Source of the DNA: Arthrobacter sp. M4
GTDB lineage: Bacteria > Actinomycetota > Actinomycetes > Actinomycetales > Micrococcaceae
Reading direction: 5' to 3'
Assembly (NCBI RefSeq): GCF_020251205.1
Contig: NZ_JAIWYX010000004.1
Span: 1 to 64,000, forward strand
DNA: 64,000 bases
Part shown: positions 55,641 through 64,000 of the stretch, in pieces
How positions within the stretch are numbered: the first letter of the stretch is position 1
How the letters are laid out: the number at the start of each line of letters is the position of its first letter
Notes under the pieces: generated by a model
What the model saw: only the letters and a program-made list of their open reading frames with translations
What the model was told of the DNA's origin: nothing
The model's database searches: none
Program-made: the position numbers and the translations under genes

Positions 55641-56102
55641 TTACTGCCCCTCTCCGCGGACAAGGATGGATGACGTGGTGGTAGCCACCTTTTCGCGCTG
55701 TGTGCCGTCGCCGACGGCGAAGATTTCCGCCCGAGTTGTGATCATGGCGCCGCCGCCCATTGCCCGGACGCCGTCGACGTGCAGTTCGGCGATGAGCTGG
55801 TCCCCAGCGACGATAGGCCTGTGATGGGTGAAGCGCTGGTCTGCGTGGACCACGCGGGAGAAGTCGATGCCGGAATCCGGATCTTCGATCAGCTGGGCGT
55901 CGGCTCGCTGCGCGACAATGATCGCAAATGTCGGCGGCGCCACCAGGTCACCGTGTCCCAGGGCTTGGGCTGCCTGCACGTCGAAGTGCGCAGGGTTGGT
56001 GGCTTTCACGGCGCGGGCAAACTCACGGATCTTTTCGCGGCCGACGTCGTACACCTCAACGGCAGGGTAGCTGCGGCCCTGCAGGTCCGGATTAATGGTC
56101 AT
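55641..56102 (-). CDS. MaoC/HadA-like dehydratase subunit
   Basis: A 153-residue hot-dog protein with the HadA-type FAS1-like dehydratase fold. It has EVYDVGREKIREFARAVK at the N-terminus, LVAPPTFAIIVAQRA, HADQRFTHHRPIVAGDQLIA and ITTRAEIFAVGDG. The hydratase catalytic motif lies in the partner, as in mycobacterial HadAB. ATG at 56102 is chosen; TTG at 56108 would add two residues. A TAGGGT hexamer ends seven bases upstream. Confidence 0.86.
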   Translation of the reverse strand: MTINPDLQGRSYPAVEVYDVGREKIREFARAVKATNPAHFDVQAAQALGHGDLVAPPTFAIIVAQRADAQLIEDPDSGIDFSRVVHADQRFTHHRPIVAGDQLIAELHVDGVRAMGGGAMITTRAEIFAVGDGTQREKVATTTSSILVRGEGQ

Positions 56103-56109
56103 GGTCAAA

Positions 56110-56115
56110 ACCCTA
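56110..56115 (-). promoter_or_regulatory. Candidate leaderless -10 (TAGGGT)
   Basis: TAGGGT ends seven bases before the ATG at 56102; there is no Shine-Dalgarno. Confidence 0.42.
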
Positions 56116-56175
56116 TCGGCCCATGGTTGGGCGACTCGAAGTGGTTACGTCAGGAGTGCTTGTTTCTTGGTGCTG

Positions 56176-56400
56176 TTACTTCTTGATCCGGCGGCGCATT
56201 TCCTGGCCGCGAACCACCAGACCGACAATGTGCAGGACCAGCCCCAGACCGATGACAGGGAGGGACAACGTGGCCAAAACCTGGTTGTGGGTCGCGTTGC
56301 CGACGATCGTCATGATGATACCGACGGCGATGAGGGACATCGCACTAAAGACCAGCGCTTTATAGGTGGTGGAGGCGGTGGACCAGAATTCGTTCAACAC
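56176..56400 (-). CDS. Small two-helix membrane protein
   Basis: A 74-residue protein with helices at about residues 15-34 (LVFSAMSLIAVGIIMTIVGN) and 43-64 (LSLPVIGLGLVLHIVGLVV), ending in a basic QEMRRRIKK. GTG at 56400 is supported by TAAACT ending six bases upstream; TTG at 56397 is the alternative. No function is assigned. Confidence 0.75.
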   Translation of the reverse strand: MLNEFWSTASTTYKALVFSAMSLIAVGIIMTIVGNATHNQVLATLSLPVIGLGLVLHIVGLVVRGQEMRRRIKK

Positions 56401-56406
56401 CAGTCA

Positions 56407-56412
56407 AGTTTA
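56407..56412 (-). promoter_or_regulatory. Candidate leaderless -10 (TAAACT)
   Basis: TAAACT ends six bases before the GTG at 56400; no Shine-Dalgarno. Confidence 0.5.
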
Positions 56413-56495
56413 CCGGCTGCGGGATGCCCGGAAGAGCACGCGCAGATGGGTACCTGCCAGGGGCGGGCGGACCTTTGAGGGCCGGCAGACATTTG

Positions 56496-57455
56496 TCAGA
56501 ACAGCGCGTCCTGCAGGGCCGGTAGTTCGGTGGTGTGCGGACCGAACTCGATCCGCCTTCCCTTGAGCTCTCCGAGGTCTGCCACAAACTGTCCATCAAC
56601 GGATCCGCCACCCGCGTCGGGCAGTCTGGCCAAGGCGACCGCCCCCGACAGTGATTCAATCAGCAATCCGTGGCCGCCGCCGTCGAACCCTTGGGGATAA
56701 GCGTGGCGACGCGGGGCGCCGAACAGTGGTGCCTCGGCAGTGGAACCACGGCACACGGCGTTGGCAAACGCTGGCCGCTGCCACTGCTCCTCCACAATGG
56801 TGAAGCCGGGGAGCTGGACGGTTTCCAATAGTTCGCGGACTCGGGCGGCCGCCTGCTTATTGATCATGGAAAGTTCGACGGCGGGACGCGGGTCCAGCAG
56901 CGACGCCGCCTTGGCGGCCCGCCGGACTTGTTGGACGATTCCGAGCTGGCTGGTGACCAGATCCTCCAGCAGCCGGACCACACGGCCGTCTTCGGCGTGG
57001 GCCACGTAGCTCGCGTGGACGGCACCCTGCTCGGCCAGTCGGTTCCATTTCCTGGGCCCGGATGCGGTCCCCACCTTGGTGGTGCCCCCGGCGAACGTAG
57101 CGATGTACAGCCAGTGCGGCTGCATGAGGTACTCCCTGAGCCCCGGAGGCACGTTGCCGCCGCGGTGGAAGTCATGGATTAGCCGCGAATCGTCACGGGC
57201 GAAGCATCGTCCGCACTGCCTGCCGCGTTCAGCGCGGGCCGTCGACGGGCACGGAACATGGGTGGAATCGGCGGGCCCATGGACCTTGACGTGGCCAAGG
57301 CACCACAGTCCTGGATGTACTTGAAGACCCAAAACGTCAGCGGGCCCCAGCGGCACGGCCGTCCGCTCACCGTTCGGTGACTGGACACGCAGTGCCGGGG
57401 ACCCGCCGTCGGACGCGTGGCCGTCCCAAGCAATGCCATGAACAAGCAAGGTCAT
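56496..57455 (-). CDS. DUF2797-like protein
   Basis: A 319-residue protein resembling the DUF2797 family. A Cys/His group (HVPCPSTARAERGRQCGRC) suggests a zinc site at about 70-90. The following YIATFAGGTTKVGTASGPRK and NRLAEQGAVHASYVAHAEDG resemble the G[IV]Y-YIG-like region by which the family is recognised. The function is unknown; a nucleic-acid role is only a suggestion. ATG at 57455. It lies between a small membrane protein and a CitE-like gene. Confidence 0.72.
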   Translation of the reverse strand: MTLLVHGIAWDGHASDGGSPALRVQSPNGERTAVPLGPADVLGLQVHPGLWCLGHVKVHGPADSTHVPCPSTARAERGRQCGRCFARDDSRLIHDFHRGGNVPPGLREYLMQPHWLYIATFAGGTTKVGTASGPRKWNRLAEQGAVHASYVAHAEDGRVVRLLEDLVTSQLGIVQQVRRAAKAASLLDPRPAVELSMINKQAAARVRELLETVQLPGFTIVEEQWQRPAFANAVCRGSTAEAPLFGAPRRHAYPQGFDGGGHGLLIESLSGAVALARLPDAGGGSVDGQFVADLGELKGRRIEFGPHTTELPALQDALF

Positions 57456-57509
57456 GGTGCAAGCAACGTCATGGTTGGAACCTCAGATGGTCTTTGAGCG
57501 AAAGGCCGC

Positions 57510-58376
57510 TCAGAGCGCGGGCTGGACGCCAAAAGCGACAGCCAACTTCATGATCTTCTCGGCGCGGCCAAGGCGCGGCAGGTCCGATCCGTCGCGGATG
57601 ACGCGGCCGTTGGCCTCGAAGTCGTTCATGAAGTCGGTAGCCCAGGCGACGTCCGACGGCGTGGGGCTGATGACTTCATTGATGACAGTGGTCTGGTCTA
57701 TGGCCAGGCAGAGCTTGCCCGTCATGCCCATCATGACGGTGACGCCCGTTTGCTCGCGCAGGATGGGGTGGTTGGTGCCGACGGTGGGGCCATCGATGGG
57801 GCCGGGGAGCTTGCCGACGCGGCTGGCGACAACCAGCTTGGCGCGCGGGTACGCCATGGCTTCCTGGGTGTTGGCCATGCCGGTGTCGCGGCGGAAGTCG
57901 CCGGATCCGAAGGCCAGGCGGAAGGCGCCCTGCGCACGGGCGATCTGGTTGGCTTCCTCAATGCCCAGTGCGGATTCCACCAGGGGGATGACGGGCGTCT
58001 TGCCGTCCATGCGGTGGAAGCTCTCAGTCACCTGGTCCGCGGATTCCGTCTTGGCCAGCATGATGCCCAGGAGACCCGGCGTGCCACGAAGTCCGGCGAG
58101 GTCGTCGGCCCAGAAACGGCTGGTGGCGTCGTTGATGCGCACCCATGCCTGCCCACCGCCGGACAGCCAGTTGACCACGTGTTCGCGGGCCTGGTCCTTC
58201 TGGGAGGGGTCAACGGCGTCCTCGATGTCCAGGATGATGGCGTCAGCCCGGGAGCCGGCCGACTGGTCGAACAGCTCCGTCTTCATGGCGTTCACAAGGA
58301 GCCAGGAACGAGCGATGTCGGCGGGGATGGTGCGGCTGTGGGACCGAACGGATTCGGCGGCGGTGCTAGACGTCAT
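57510..58376 (-). CDS. CitE/HpcH-family CoA-ester lyase
   Basis: A 288-residue TIM-barrel protein of the HpcH/HpaI-citrate lyase beta family. ADAIILDIEDAVDPSQKDQA holds the metal-binding acids, RINDATSRFWADDLAGL follows, VIPLVESALGIEEANQI supplies a second acid, and AFGSGDFRRDTG a third. Relatives cleave malyl- or citramalyl-CoA. The stand-alone gene has no citrate-lyase alpha or acyl-carrier partner here, so a malyl-/citramalyl-CoA role is more likely. The ATG at 58376 is supported by TACGGT six bases upstream. Confidence 0.87.
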   Translation of the reverse strand: MTSSTAAESVRSHSRTIPADIARSWLLVNAMKTELFDQSAGSRADAIILDIEDAVDPSQKDQAREHVVNWLSGGGQAWVRINDATSRFWADDLAGLRGTPGLLGIMLAKTESADQVTESFHRMDGKTPVIPLVESALGIEEANQIARAQGAFRLAFGSGDFRRDTGMANTQEAMAYPRAKLVVASRVGKLPGPIDGPTVGTNHPILREQTGVTVMMGMTGKLCLAIDQTTVINEVISPTPSDVAWATDFMNDFEANGRVIRDGSDLPRLGRAEKIMKLAVAFGVQPAL

Positions 58377-58382
58377 AGATAT

Positions 58383-58388
58383 ACCGTA
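58383..58388 (-). promoter_or_regulatory. Candidate leaderless -10 (TACGGT)
   Basis: TACGGT ends six bases before the ATG at 58376. Confidence 0.5.
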
Positions 58389-58489
58389 GCCGTCCTTGCA
58401 ATCCCTTTGGGACGAATCCTGCGCCGGTGTGAGGATCAATACGAACAAAACCAATGTGACCGCGTGTCGTAGCCGCGGACAGGCTATTT

Positions 58490-61400
58490 TCAGCTGACTC
58501 CGACAATTTTTAGGACCGTGCACAGGGATAGCGTTCCAAGCGAGGAACTCTGCACGGCGGGCGGCGCCGCGCAGTTCCGCTCGGCGTCGAGCGACTGGTC
58601 AAGGCGGTTCCGTGACGCCTGGGACAGCGTCCAGCCCAGAGGCGGGTCGATGGCTGGTTCGCTCTTCGGGGCAACGACGGCGGTCCTCGCCGCACCAAGG
58701 AGGCCGCCCATGGCGGCAGCCGACCGGCACGCGTCGCTAAGGCATGTGTCGGCGGATTGCTGTAGCCGCTGCAGCCATGCTTCGGCTTCACTTTGGGCGT
58801 TCTTAGCCTGGATGCCGGCCAGTGGCACAGCCAGTTCGGCGATGGGCTGGGGCACTCTGGCCGTGACGTCGGCGCCCGGTGAATTCCGGACGTAGGCAAA
58901 GACGGGGACAACGTAACTGAACGCGGCCCCCGGAACTTGGGAGTCGCCGTCGGCCTCGTCCACTAGTTGGTTATGGTGGGCCACAATTCCCCGGAGCCGG
59001 CCCCAAAGGTCACTGACAGTCCCTAGCCCCGAACCCTCGGCGTAACCACCGTCAATCGCTTGGAAGGCATCGGGAGTGTTGCAGGAACCGGCGTCTCCCG
59101 ACGAACGGGCAGGCGAACCGGAAGGGCCTGCGTAGCGGAGCCGAGCCGCAGGGGAAATGATGGGGAAACGCGCCGAAACCATGGCTGCGGTTGACCACGC
59201 CAGGCTGGAATCGCAGAAGCCGTTTGCGGGACTGAAGTAATCGATGGTGACCGGGGTTCCTCCAGTCTCCTCACAGCCCGGCACGGAAGCAGCCCTATCA
59301 GCAAAACTGGCCTCCGCCGCGGGCAGTTCCACTTGGCTCAGGACCAGCCTGCATCCGGAACCTGTAACCGTGGAATTCAACAGCAGCGCACCGGCTACAC
59401 CGCGAACGTCGGCGTCGAAGCGATCAGCGAGCTGAGGGGCCGCTGTTTCCCACTGTTTCTCCATGAGTCCGGCCCTGTCATGCCAGCCGTATTCGCTGTG
59501 GCTCCAGTTAGGCAACAGGAGGCCAGTTCCCCCACCCACAAGGTCCGAGCCGAGGGTGCCGCCGACGCTTGCTGCGAGCGCCTCAGGCGCCGAGAGGGCG
59601 TCGGCCACGTTGGAAAGCTCCGGACCGCCCCGAACGTCCATGGTCGCGGGCCCTTGCGCATCCCGGGACGCATACTTCGTTGCGAGGACCAGTCCCAAGG
59701 AACCGCCACTCACGCCACTGGACAACAAGATGGCGTGCCTGCCGCATGTTGTGGCGGCAATCGTGTCCAAGACCTTGGCCGTCCAATTGGCCGCACGGAT
59801 GCCGCCGCCTTCAGCAGCAAGGACAATCATCGGCCGGACGGTCCGGTTGGCCTTTGCCCCGGATAACCCTCCTGGACGATCGCAGTCCGATGATTGCCCG
59901 AGCCAGCGTGTGAACTCGGATTCCAGGGTGGCGCGGGCGGAGCCCGCTGCTTGTCCGGGCGGCAGCTGACGCGGCCGATGCATGAAGTCGCCGCCGCCGA
60001 ACACCTGCCCCAAAGCCAGGGCAGCGGCGATGAGGGTCAACAGCGGATTGGCCCGGAGGCCCATTACGTGGAAGATTTCCAGCGGCCGCCTCTCCTGGAC
60101 CCACACCATCACGACGCCCAACAGCAGCGCCCAGGCTCCAACTCCCACGACGGCGGTCGCCGAGACACCTAGGAAAGCGGTAAAGGCGGACGGTACTACC
60201 AAGAGCAGGACAATTGACGACGCTGCAAAAGCGAGGACAATCCACCTGGCGATAATGGACCCCGGGCCCGGCTCACGTCGGGGGTCGGGGCCGAGCATCC
60301 CGGGAGTGTAATGAAGCAGCAGGCTCTTCAGCGGAAAAATGCCAAGTGCCAGCAGGATTCCGGCCACAAGAAGTGCGCTGGCTGACAGGGACCACCACGG
60401 TGGCATAGCGGCCCTGCCGTCGCTATTCGGCAGCGCCAGCATGGCTACAGGCGCGGCAAAGGACCGGACCAGCGCCATCCCCGATACCGAGATCAGCGCC
60501 GCTGCGAGGTTGTCACCGCCCCGCCACATGTCCACGCTGCGTTGGGGATCCATGGGATGCGGACTAAGGCCGAAAGACCCCACGGGAAGAACCGCGAAGA
60601 TCACAAGCGAAACAACAAGCAGTCCCAAGGGCATGGTGAGGAACAGGCTGAACTGCCACCAGTTGGTGTGGCCGGCCAGTTCCGGAGCAACAAGCATCAC
60701 GCAGATAAGCGCGGTTAGGAGCAACAGCGGACCTACGACCCAGAGCAGACGGCTGGGCGGGGCAATCGCCGCGAAGCCGTCCATCCACAGCTTGCGGGCT
60801 AGAACGGAACGCATCCTGGCCACTGCGAAAAGGGCAGCTGCCACCAACAGGACCCAGAGCGAGTTGAGCCCAAAGCGCAGGAGGCCTGCCCCGTCCTCCG
60901 CCCATATTCGCTGGGAATCCGGCATCTGGTCCGATACTCCAGGGATCGGCAACAGGGCGAAAACAGCGATGATTGCCACGGTTGCGGCCGGAAGCCGGTG
61001 GAACTGCAGGACACGAACAAAGCGGACAGCTCTTCCCCAGAGACTGGCCCGGACTCCGGGATACGCAAGGCTTCCGGCTAGGACGGACGCCAACAGCAAC
61101 CACTTGAGGTTGCTTGTCACTGCCTGCAAGCCCGCCACGGAGACGGCGTTGCCAGCAACAAGTTCGCCAATGCCGGCCCTGATCAGGAATCCTTCGGCGA
61201 CGTCCACCACGGCAGCGGCCACGGCAAGAATGCGAAGCACAATGGATCCGTCCAATGCCCGGACCAGCAGCACGGCATAAACGACGGCGAACACAACGTC
61301 AGCTCCCGTATGGATGCCGACAAGAACCTCCAGGCGGTGTGGCTCCGACACCGAGGACCAGATCCGCCACGTGTCGCGCGGCTGCCAATCACCAAATCCG

Positions 61401-61579
61401 GACAGGATGGCGATACTGCTGTTCAGTCCGTCGCGATTGACCAAGCCGGCGATGAGCCTGTCCACCTCCGCCATGGCGATCCACAGGCTCACCACGGCGG
61501 CCAGGAGGCTCGCTGTCACCCAGCGGGACAAGCGCTCCAACACACCGGCAGGAATGGGTGGATCCGCTGCAAGCGCCAT
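58490..61579 (-). CDS. Polytopic membrane protein fused to a patatin-like phospholipase
   Basis: A 1029-residue protein. Residues 1-560 are largely hydrophobic, with roughly 10-12 helices. The C-terminal part is a patatin-like lipase: oxyanion GGG at about 591-593 (AAEGGGIRAANW), nucleophile Ser624 in SSGVSGGSLG (GXSXG) and catalytic Asp843 in AIDGGYAEGSG. Active-site order and spacing are correct. It should hydrolyse membrane lipids next to the bilayer; substrate unknown. ATG at 61579 has GGGGGAG upstream. It lies directly upstream of the CitE-like gene, 113 bases away. Confidence 0.85.
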   Translation of the reverse strand: MALAADPPIPAGVLERLSRWVTASLLAAVVSLWIAMAEVDRLIAGLVNRDGLNSSIAILSGFGDWQPRDTWRIWSSVSEPHRLEVLVGIHTGADVVFAVVYAVLLVRALDGSIVLRILAVAAAVVDVAEGFLIRAGIGELVAGNAVSVAGLQAVTSNLKWLLLASVLAGSLAYPGVRASLWGRAVRFVRVLQFHRLPAATVAIIAVFALLPIPGVSDQMPDSQRIWAEDGAGLLRFGLNSLWVLLVAAALFAVARMRSVLARKLWMDGFAAIAPPSRLLWVVGPLLLLTALICVMLVAPELAGHTNWWQFSLFLTMPLGLLVVSLVIFAVLPVGSFGLSPHPMDPQRSVDMWRGGDNLAAALISVSGMALVRSFAAPVAMLALPNSDGRAAMPPWWSLSASALLVAGILLALGIFPLKSLLLHYTPGMLGPDPRREPGPGSIIARWIVLAFAASSIVLLLVVPSAFTAFLGVSATAVVGVGAWALLLGVVMVWVQERRPLEIFHVMGLRANPLLTLIAAALALGQVFGGGDFMHRPRQLPPGQAAGSARATLESEFTRWLGQSSDCDRPGGLSGAKANRTVRPMIVLAAEGGGIRAANWTAKVLDTIAATTCGRHAILLSSGVSGGSLGLVLATKYASRDAQGPATMDVRGGPELSNVADALSAPEALAASVGGTLGSDLVGGGTGLLLPNWSHSEYGWHDRAGLMEKQWETAAPQLADRFDADVRGVAGALLLNSTVTGSGCRLVLSQVELPAAEASFADRAASVPGCEETGGTPVTIDYFSPANGFCDSSLAWSTAAMVSARFPIISPAARLRYAGPSGSPARSSGDAGSCNTPDAFQAIDGGYAEGSGLGTVSDLWGRLRGIVAHHNQLVDEADGDSQVPGAAFSYVVPVFAYVRNSPGADVTARVPQPIAELAVPLAGIQAKNAQSEAEAWLQRLQQSADTCLSDACRSAAAMGGLLGAARTAVVAPKSEPAIDPPLGWTLSQASRNRLDQSLDAERNCAAPPAVQSSSLGTLSLCTVLKIVGVS

Positions 61580-61996
61580 GACACTCCCCCATCATCGGGC
61601 AACACCCCTGCCGATTGCTCCGGCGTTTGCGTTTGCGCCAGGGCAGATCCAGCTCGCCCAGGGCCTCTTGGCTGAACCAGACGAGGTGTCCCTGAGAAAG
61701 TGAGTGCATGATGCGCCCAGTCCAAGGCGCTGTCAACGAATCCTGGCCCATTCGGGGTGCCCGGGGTCATGCCGGGCAACGGCACGTAGCACTTCGCCAT
61801 GTGTCCCAAGGTTGCCCGAAGTGACCCCGGATTTCCCGCGGTTTCGCTGGGTTTCACCCGGTTTCAGAGCGTTACCGGCGGGCTTTTGGAGGCCATACAA
61901 AGTGCGCTTACATCGTTCCCAACGTTCGGCACGATCCCCAATGCAACCGGACGGAACGGCAAGAACAACCCCAACCACTCACAGAAAGTACCTCCT
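61580..61996. other. Divergent region between patatin and ABC-transporter genes
   Basis: 417 bases without a gene. It includes a run of short similar pieces (GGTTTCGCTGGGTTTCACCCGGTTTC, read in parts at about 61841-61866), which are degenerate repeats of GGTTTC. No convincing promoter or operator could be fixed. Confidence 0.5.
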
Positions 61997-63034
61997 ATGA
62001 AACTGCACGCTCCCCTCCTAAGCCTCGCGGCCGCCGTCGTTCTTTCACTGACGGTTTCCGGCTGCGGCGCGTCAGCGGCAGCCCAAAGCGGAGGCGCATC
62101 AGGGTCCACCGAGACCGAAGTCAAGGAACTCCGCTACCAGGGCTCGGCGAACAACGTCGGTCTCGCCGAACTGGCCGCGGACCTAGGCTACCTCGGCGAC
62201 ATCAAGCTCAATTGGGTCGGCAACACCATCAGTGGCCCGCAGGACATCCAATCGGCAGCCACCAACCAGACAGACTTCGGCGGAGCGTTCGCCGGGGCCG
62301 TGGTGAAGCTGATCGAAGCAGGAGCTCCCGTCACCGCCGTGGTCAACTACTACGGCGAGGACGCGAAGACCTTCAACGGCTTCTACGTCAAGGCAGATAG
62401 CCCCATCAAATCCCCCCGTGACCTCATCGGCAAAAAGATTGCAGTCAACACCCTTGGTGCGCATTCCGAAGCCGTCATCAACACGTACCTCAGCAAGAAC
62501 GGCCTCAGCCAGGATGAAATCAAGCAGGTCCAACTGGTAGTCCTGGCACCCAACGACACCGAAGAAGCAGTGCGTCGCGGCCAGGTGGATGTTGGAAGCC
62601 TGGGCGGCGTCCTGCAAGACCATGCCGTTGCCACAGGCGGCTTGCGATCGCTCTTCAATGACTATGAACTCTTGGGTTCCTTCGCCGGCGGACAGTATGT
62701 GCTCCGCAACGACTTCATCGAAAAGAACCCCAACACGGCGCGGACCTTCGCCACGGGCGTCGCCAAAGCCATCAAGTGGGAGACCGAGACACCGCGCGAC
62801 GAAGTGATCGCACGGTTCAAGAAGATCATCGACGCGCGCGGACGCAATGAGAGCACGGCGAACCTGCAGTACTGGAAGAGCCCCGGCGTGCCGGACAACG
62901 GCGTGATCAAGGACGAGGACTTCTCCCGCTGGTCCGCATGGCTGAAGAGCACGGGGATCGTCAAGAACGACCTGACGCCCTCGAAGTACTACACCAACAA
63001 ATTCAACGACCTCGCGTCAGCGAAAAAGGGATAG
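61997..63034 (+). CDS. ABC transporter substrate-binding lipoprotein (SsuA/NrtA/TauA-like)
   Basis: A 345-residue binding protein with a signal peptide and lipobox (LTVSGC at residues about 18-23), so it is a membrane-anchored lipoprotein. The type-2 periplasmic fold begins LRYQGSANNVGLAELAADLG. DFGGAFAGAVVKLIEAGAPV and GKKIAVNTLGAHSEAVIN are typical of SsuA/TauA/NrtA relatives, which bind sulfonates, taurine, nitrate or similar anions; specificity is open. The ATG at 61997 is preferred, as the signal peptide begins there. The ATPase starts two bases after its stop. Confidence 0.88.
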   Translation: MKLHAPLLSLAAAVVLSLTVSGCGASAAAQSGGASGSTETEVKELRYQGSANNVGLAELAADLGYLGDIKLNWVGNTISGPQDIQSAATNQTDFGGAFAGAVVKLIEAGAPVTAVVNYYGEDAKTFNGFYVKADSPIKSPRDLIGKKIAVNTLGAHSEAVINTYLSKNGLSQDEIKQVQLVVLAPNDTEEAVRRGQVDVGSLGGVLQDHAVATGGLRSLFNDYELLGSFAGGQYVLRNDFIEKNPNTARTFATGVAKAIKWETETPRDEVIARFKKIIDARGRNESTANLQYWKSPGVPDNGVIKDEDFSRWSAWLKSTGIVKNDLTPSKYYTNKFNDLASAKKG

Positions 63035-63036
63035 TG

Positions 63037-63996
63037 ATGACCGCCAAGATCAGCCTCCGCAATGTCACCAAGCAATTCACCGTTCGCGCCGGCAAGGGCT
63101 CCAAGGCCGCCAGCGGCTCCCAGGCCGGCACCGGCTCCGGCACCGGCTCCGGCAACGGCTCGAAACAGCCCACCGTACTGACAGCCCTTGAGTCCCTGAG
63201 CCTCGACGTGCGCGACGGCGAATTCCTCACCTTGGTGGGGCCAAGCGGTTCCGGCAAGACAACCTTGCTGGACCTCCTGGCTGGCCTATCAACGCCCACT
63301 TCCGGGGAGGTATTGGTGGACGGCCAGCCGGTGCTGGGGCCAGGCAAGGACCGTGCCGTGGTTTTCCAGCAGTACGCGCTGTTCCCTTGGCGGACGGCCT
63401 CCGCCAATGTGTCGATCGGGCTCGAAGGCAAAGCCACCGACGGGCGCAGGCTCACCCGCCGCGAGCGCGCCGCCAAGGCAAGTGAATACCTCAAACTGGT
63501 TGGCCTGGCCGGCTTCGAGGACCGCTATCCCCATGAGTTGTCGGGCGGCATGAAGCAGCGCGTGGCTATCGCCCGGAGCCTCGCTTACGAGCCCGACGTG
63601 CTGCTCATGGATGAACCCTTCGCCGCGCTCGACGCCCAGACCCGTGAACAACTCCAGGACGAACTCCTGCGGATCTGGCGGGCAACGGGCAAGACGATCG
63701 TCTTCATCACGCACGGCATCGACGAGGCGGTGTACCTGGGCCAGCGGGTTGCCGTCCTGAGCGCCCGTCCGGGACGCCTCAAGGAAATCGTGGAGGTGGA
63801 CATCCCCGACCGCGACGGGGACGAGGACATCCGCTCGCACCCTGCCTTCGTCGAACAACGGCACAAGGTCTGGACGTTGCTGCACGACGAAGTCCGCCTC
63901 GCCCAAGACGCAGGCCACCGCAAGATCCTGCCCGATGGAACTGCACCGGACGAACCTGCAGGCAACGAATCCACCCTCGAAAGGAGCGCCGCCTGA
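63037..63996 (+). CDS. ABC transporter ATPase (SsuB/TauB-like)
   Basis: A 319-residue ATPase. Walker A is GPSGSGKTTLL (residues about 68-77), the signature LSGGMKQRVAIARSLAYEPD and Walker B VLLMDEPFAALD are intact, and the H-loop is FITHGIDEA. A Gly/Ser/Thr-rich insertion of about 25 residues sits at about 19-45, before the beta strand leading to Walker A, and is not a family feature. GTG at 63034 is an alternative start. It ends at the TGA overlapping the next ATG. Confidence 0.93.
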   Translation: MTAKISLRNVTKQFTVRAGKGSKAASGSQAGTGSGTGSGNGSKQPTVLTALESLSLDVRDGEFLTLVGPSGSGKTTLLDLLAGLSTPTSGEVLVDGQPVLGPGKDRAVVFQQYALFPWRTASANVSIGLEGKATDGRRLTRRERAAKASEYLKLVGLAGFEDRYPHELSGGMKQRVAIARSLAYEPDVLLMDEPFAALDAQTREQLQDELLRIWRATGKTIVFITHGIDEAVYLGQRVAVLSARPGRLKEIVEVDIPDRDGDEDIRSHPAFVEQRHKVWTLLHDEVRLAQDAGHRKILPDGTAPDEPAGNESTLERSAA

Positions 63997-64000
63997 TGAG
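63996..64000 (+). CDS. Start of the next gene, presumably the ABC permease (cut by the window edge)
   Basis: An ATG at 63996 overlaps the ATPase stop (TGATG) and has AAGGAGCG 11 bases upstream. Only the first five bases are inside the window. That it encodes the permease is inferred from the two preceding transporter genes. Confidence 0.4.

Noticed and set aside
56413..56495. An rpmG (L33) gene expected near the HadAB-like pair
   Set aside because: In some actinobacteria rpmG lies by the had genes, but no L33-like frame is present around 56103-57509.
1..64000. CRISPR arrays, insertion sequences, phage or integrase genes, rRNA genes
   Set aside because: No regularly spaced repeats, transposase or integrase motifs, or rRNA segments were seen. 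The tandem repeat at 26820-27018 has no unique spacers and no cas genes.

Overview
The window is 64 kb of GC-rich chromosomal DNA from an actinomycete of the Micrococcaceae, most like Arthrobacter/Paenarthrobacter. The signs are a mycothiol synthase (MshD) beside a GlnR-type orphan regulator, high-GC third codon positions, actinobacterial versions of S12, RpoB and EF-Tu, and the gene order around rpoBC. No insertion sequence, phage gene, rRNA or CRISPR array was seen.

The left 30 kb is the translation/transcription core, almost all on the minus strand. In transcription order (right to left) it runs tRNA-Trp, secE, nusG, rplK, rplA, [two GNAT genes], rplJ, rplL, [a thiolase and a YbaK-type deacylase on the plus strand], rpoB, rpoC, rpsL, rpsG, fusA, tuf, [a plus-strand GH1 beta-glucosidase and a 41-residue membrane protein], then the S10 operon rpsJ-rplC-rplD-rplW-rplB-rpsS-rplV-rpsC-rplP-rpmC-rpsQ, closed by an intrinsic terminator at 134-169. 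Strong terminators also follow tuf, rpoC, rplL and rplA. rplJL carries an L10-leader-like attenuator with its own promoter. The rplK-rplA spacer is expanded by a 92/93-bp tandem repeat that re-uses the end of rplK.

From 29 to 53 kb lies a mixed block. It holds an aspartate aminotransferase and an envelope-stress cluster (NarL-type regulator, PspC-histidine kinase, PspC-LiaF-like protein, two small membrane proteins). Next come 6-phosphofructokinase, a GNAT protein, a DHA2-type drug exporter, an ankyrin protein with YgfZ, a nitrobindin-like protein, glnR and mshD. The block continues with polyphosphate kinase plus a Nudix/histidine-phosphatase fusion, thyA-folA, aspartate-semialdehyde dehydrogenase and an AlkZ-type glycosylase candidate.

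From 52.7 to 64 kb are murB, an MFS transporter, a pair of MaoC/Had dehydratases, a DUF2797-like protein, a CitE-like CoA-ester lyase, a large membrane-patatin lipase fusion, and the start of a lipoprotein-dependent ABC importer that runs off the right edge.

A recurring regulatory pattern is a TANNNT hexamer ending six or seven bases before the start codon at 12 transcription-unit heads, most of them without a Shine-Dalgarno. This suggests that much of the right-hand half is expressed from leaderless mRNAs. It also supports several start choices and two very small genes.
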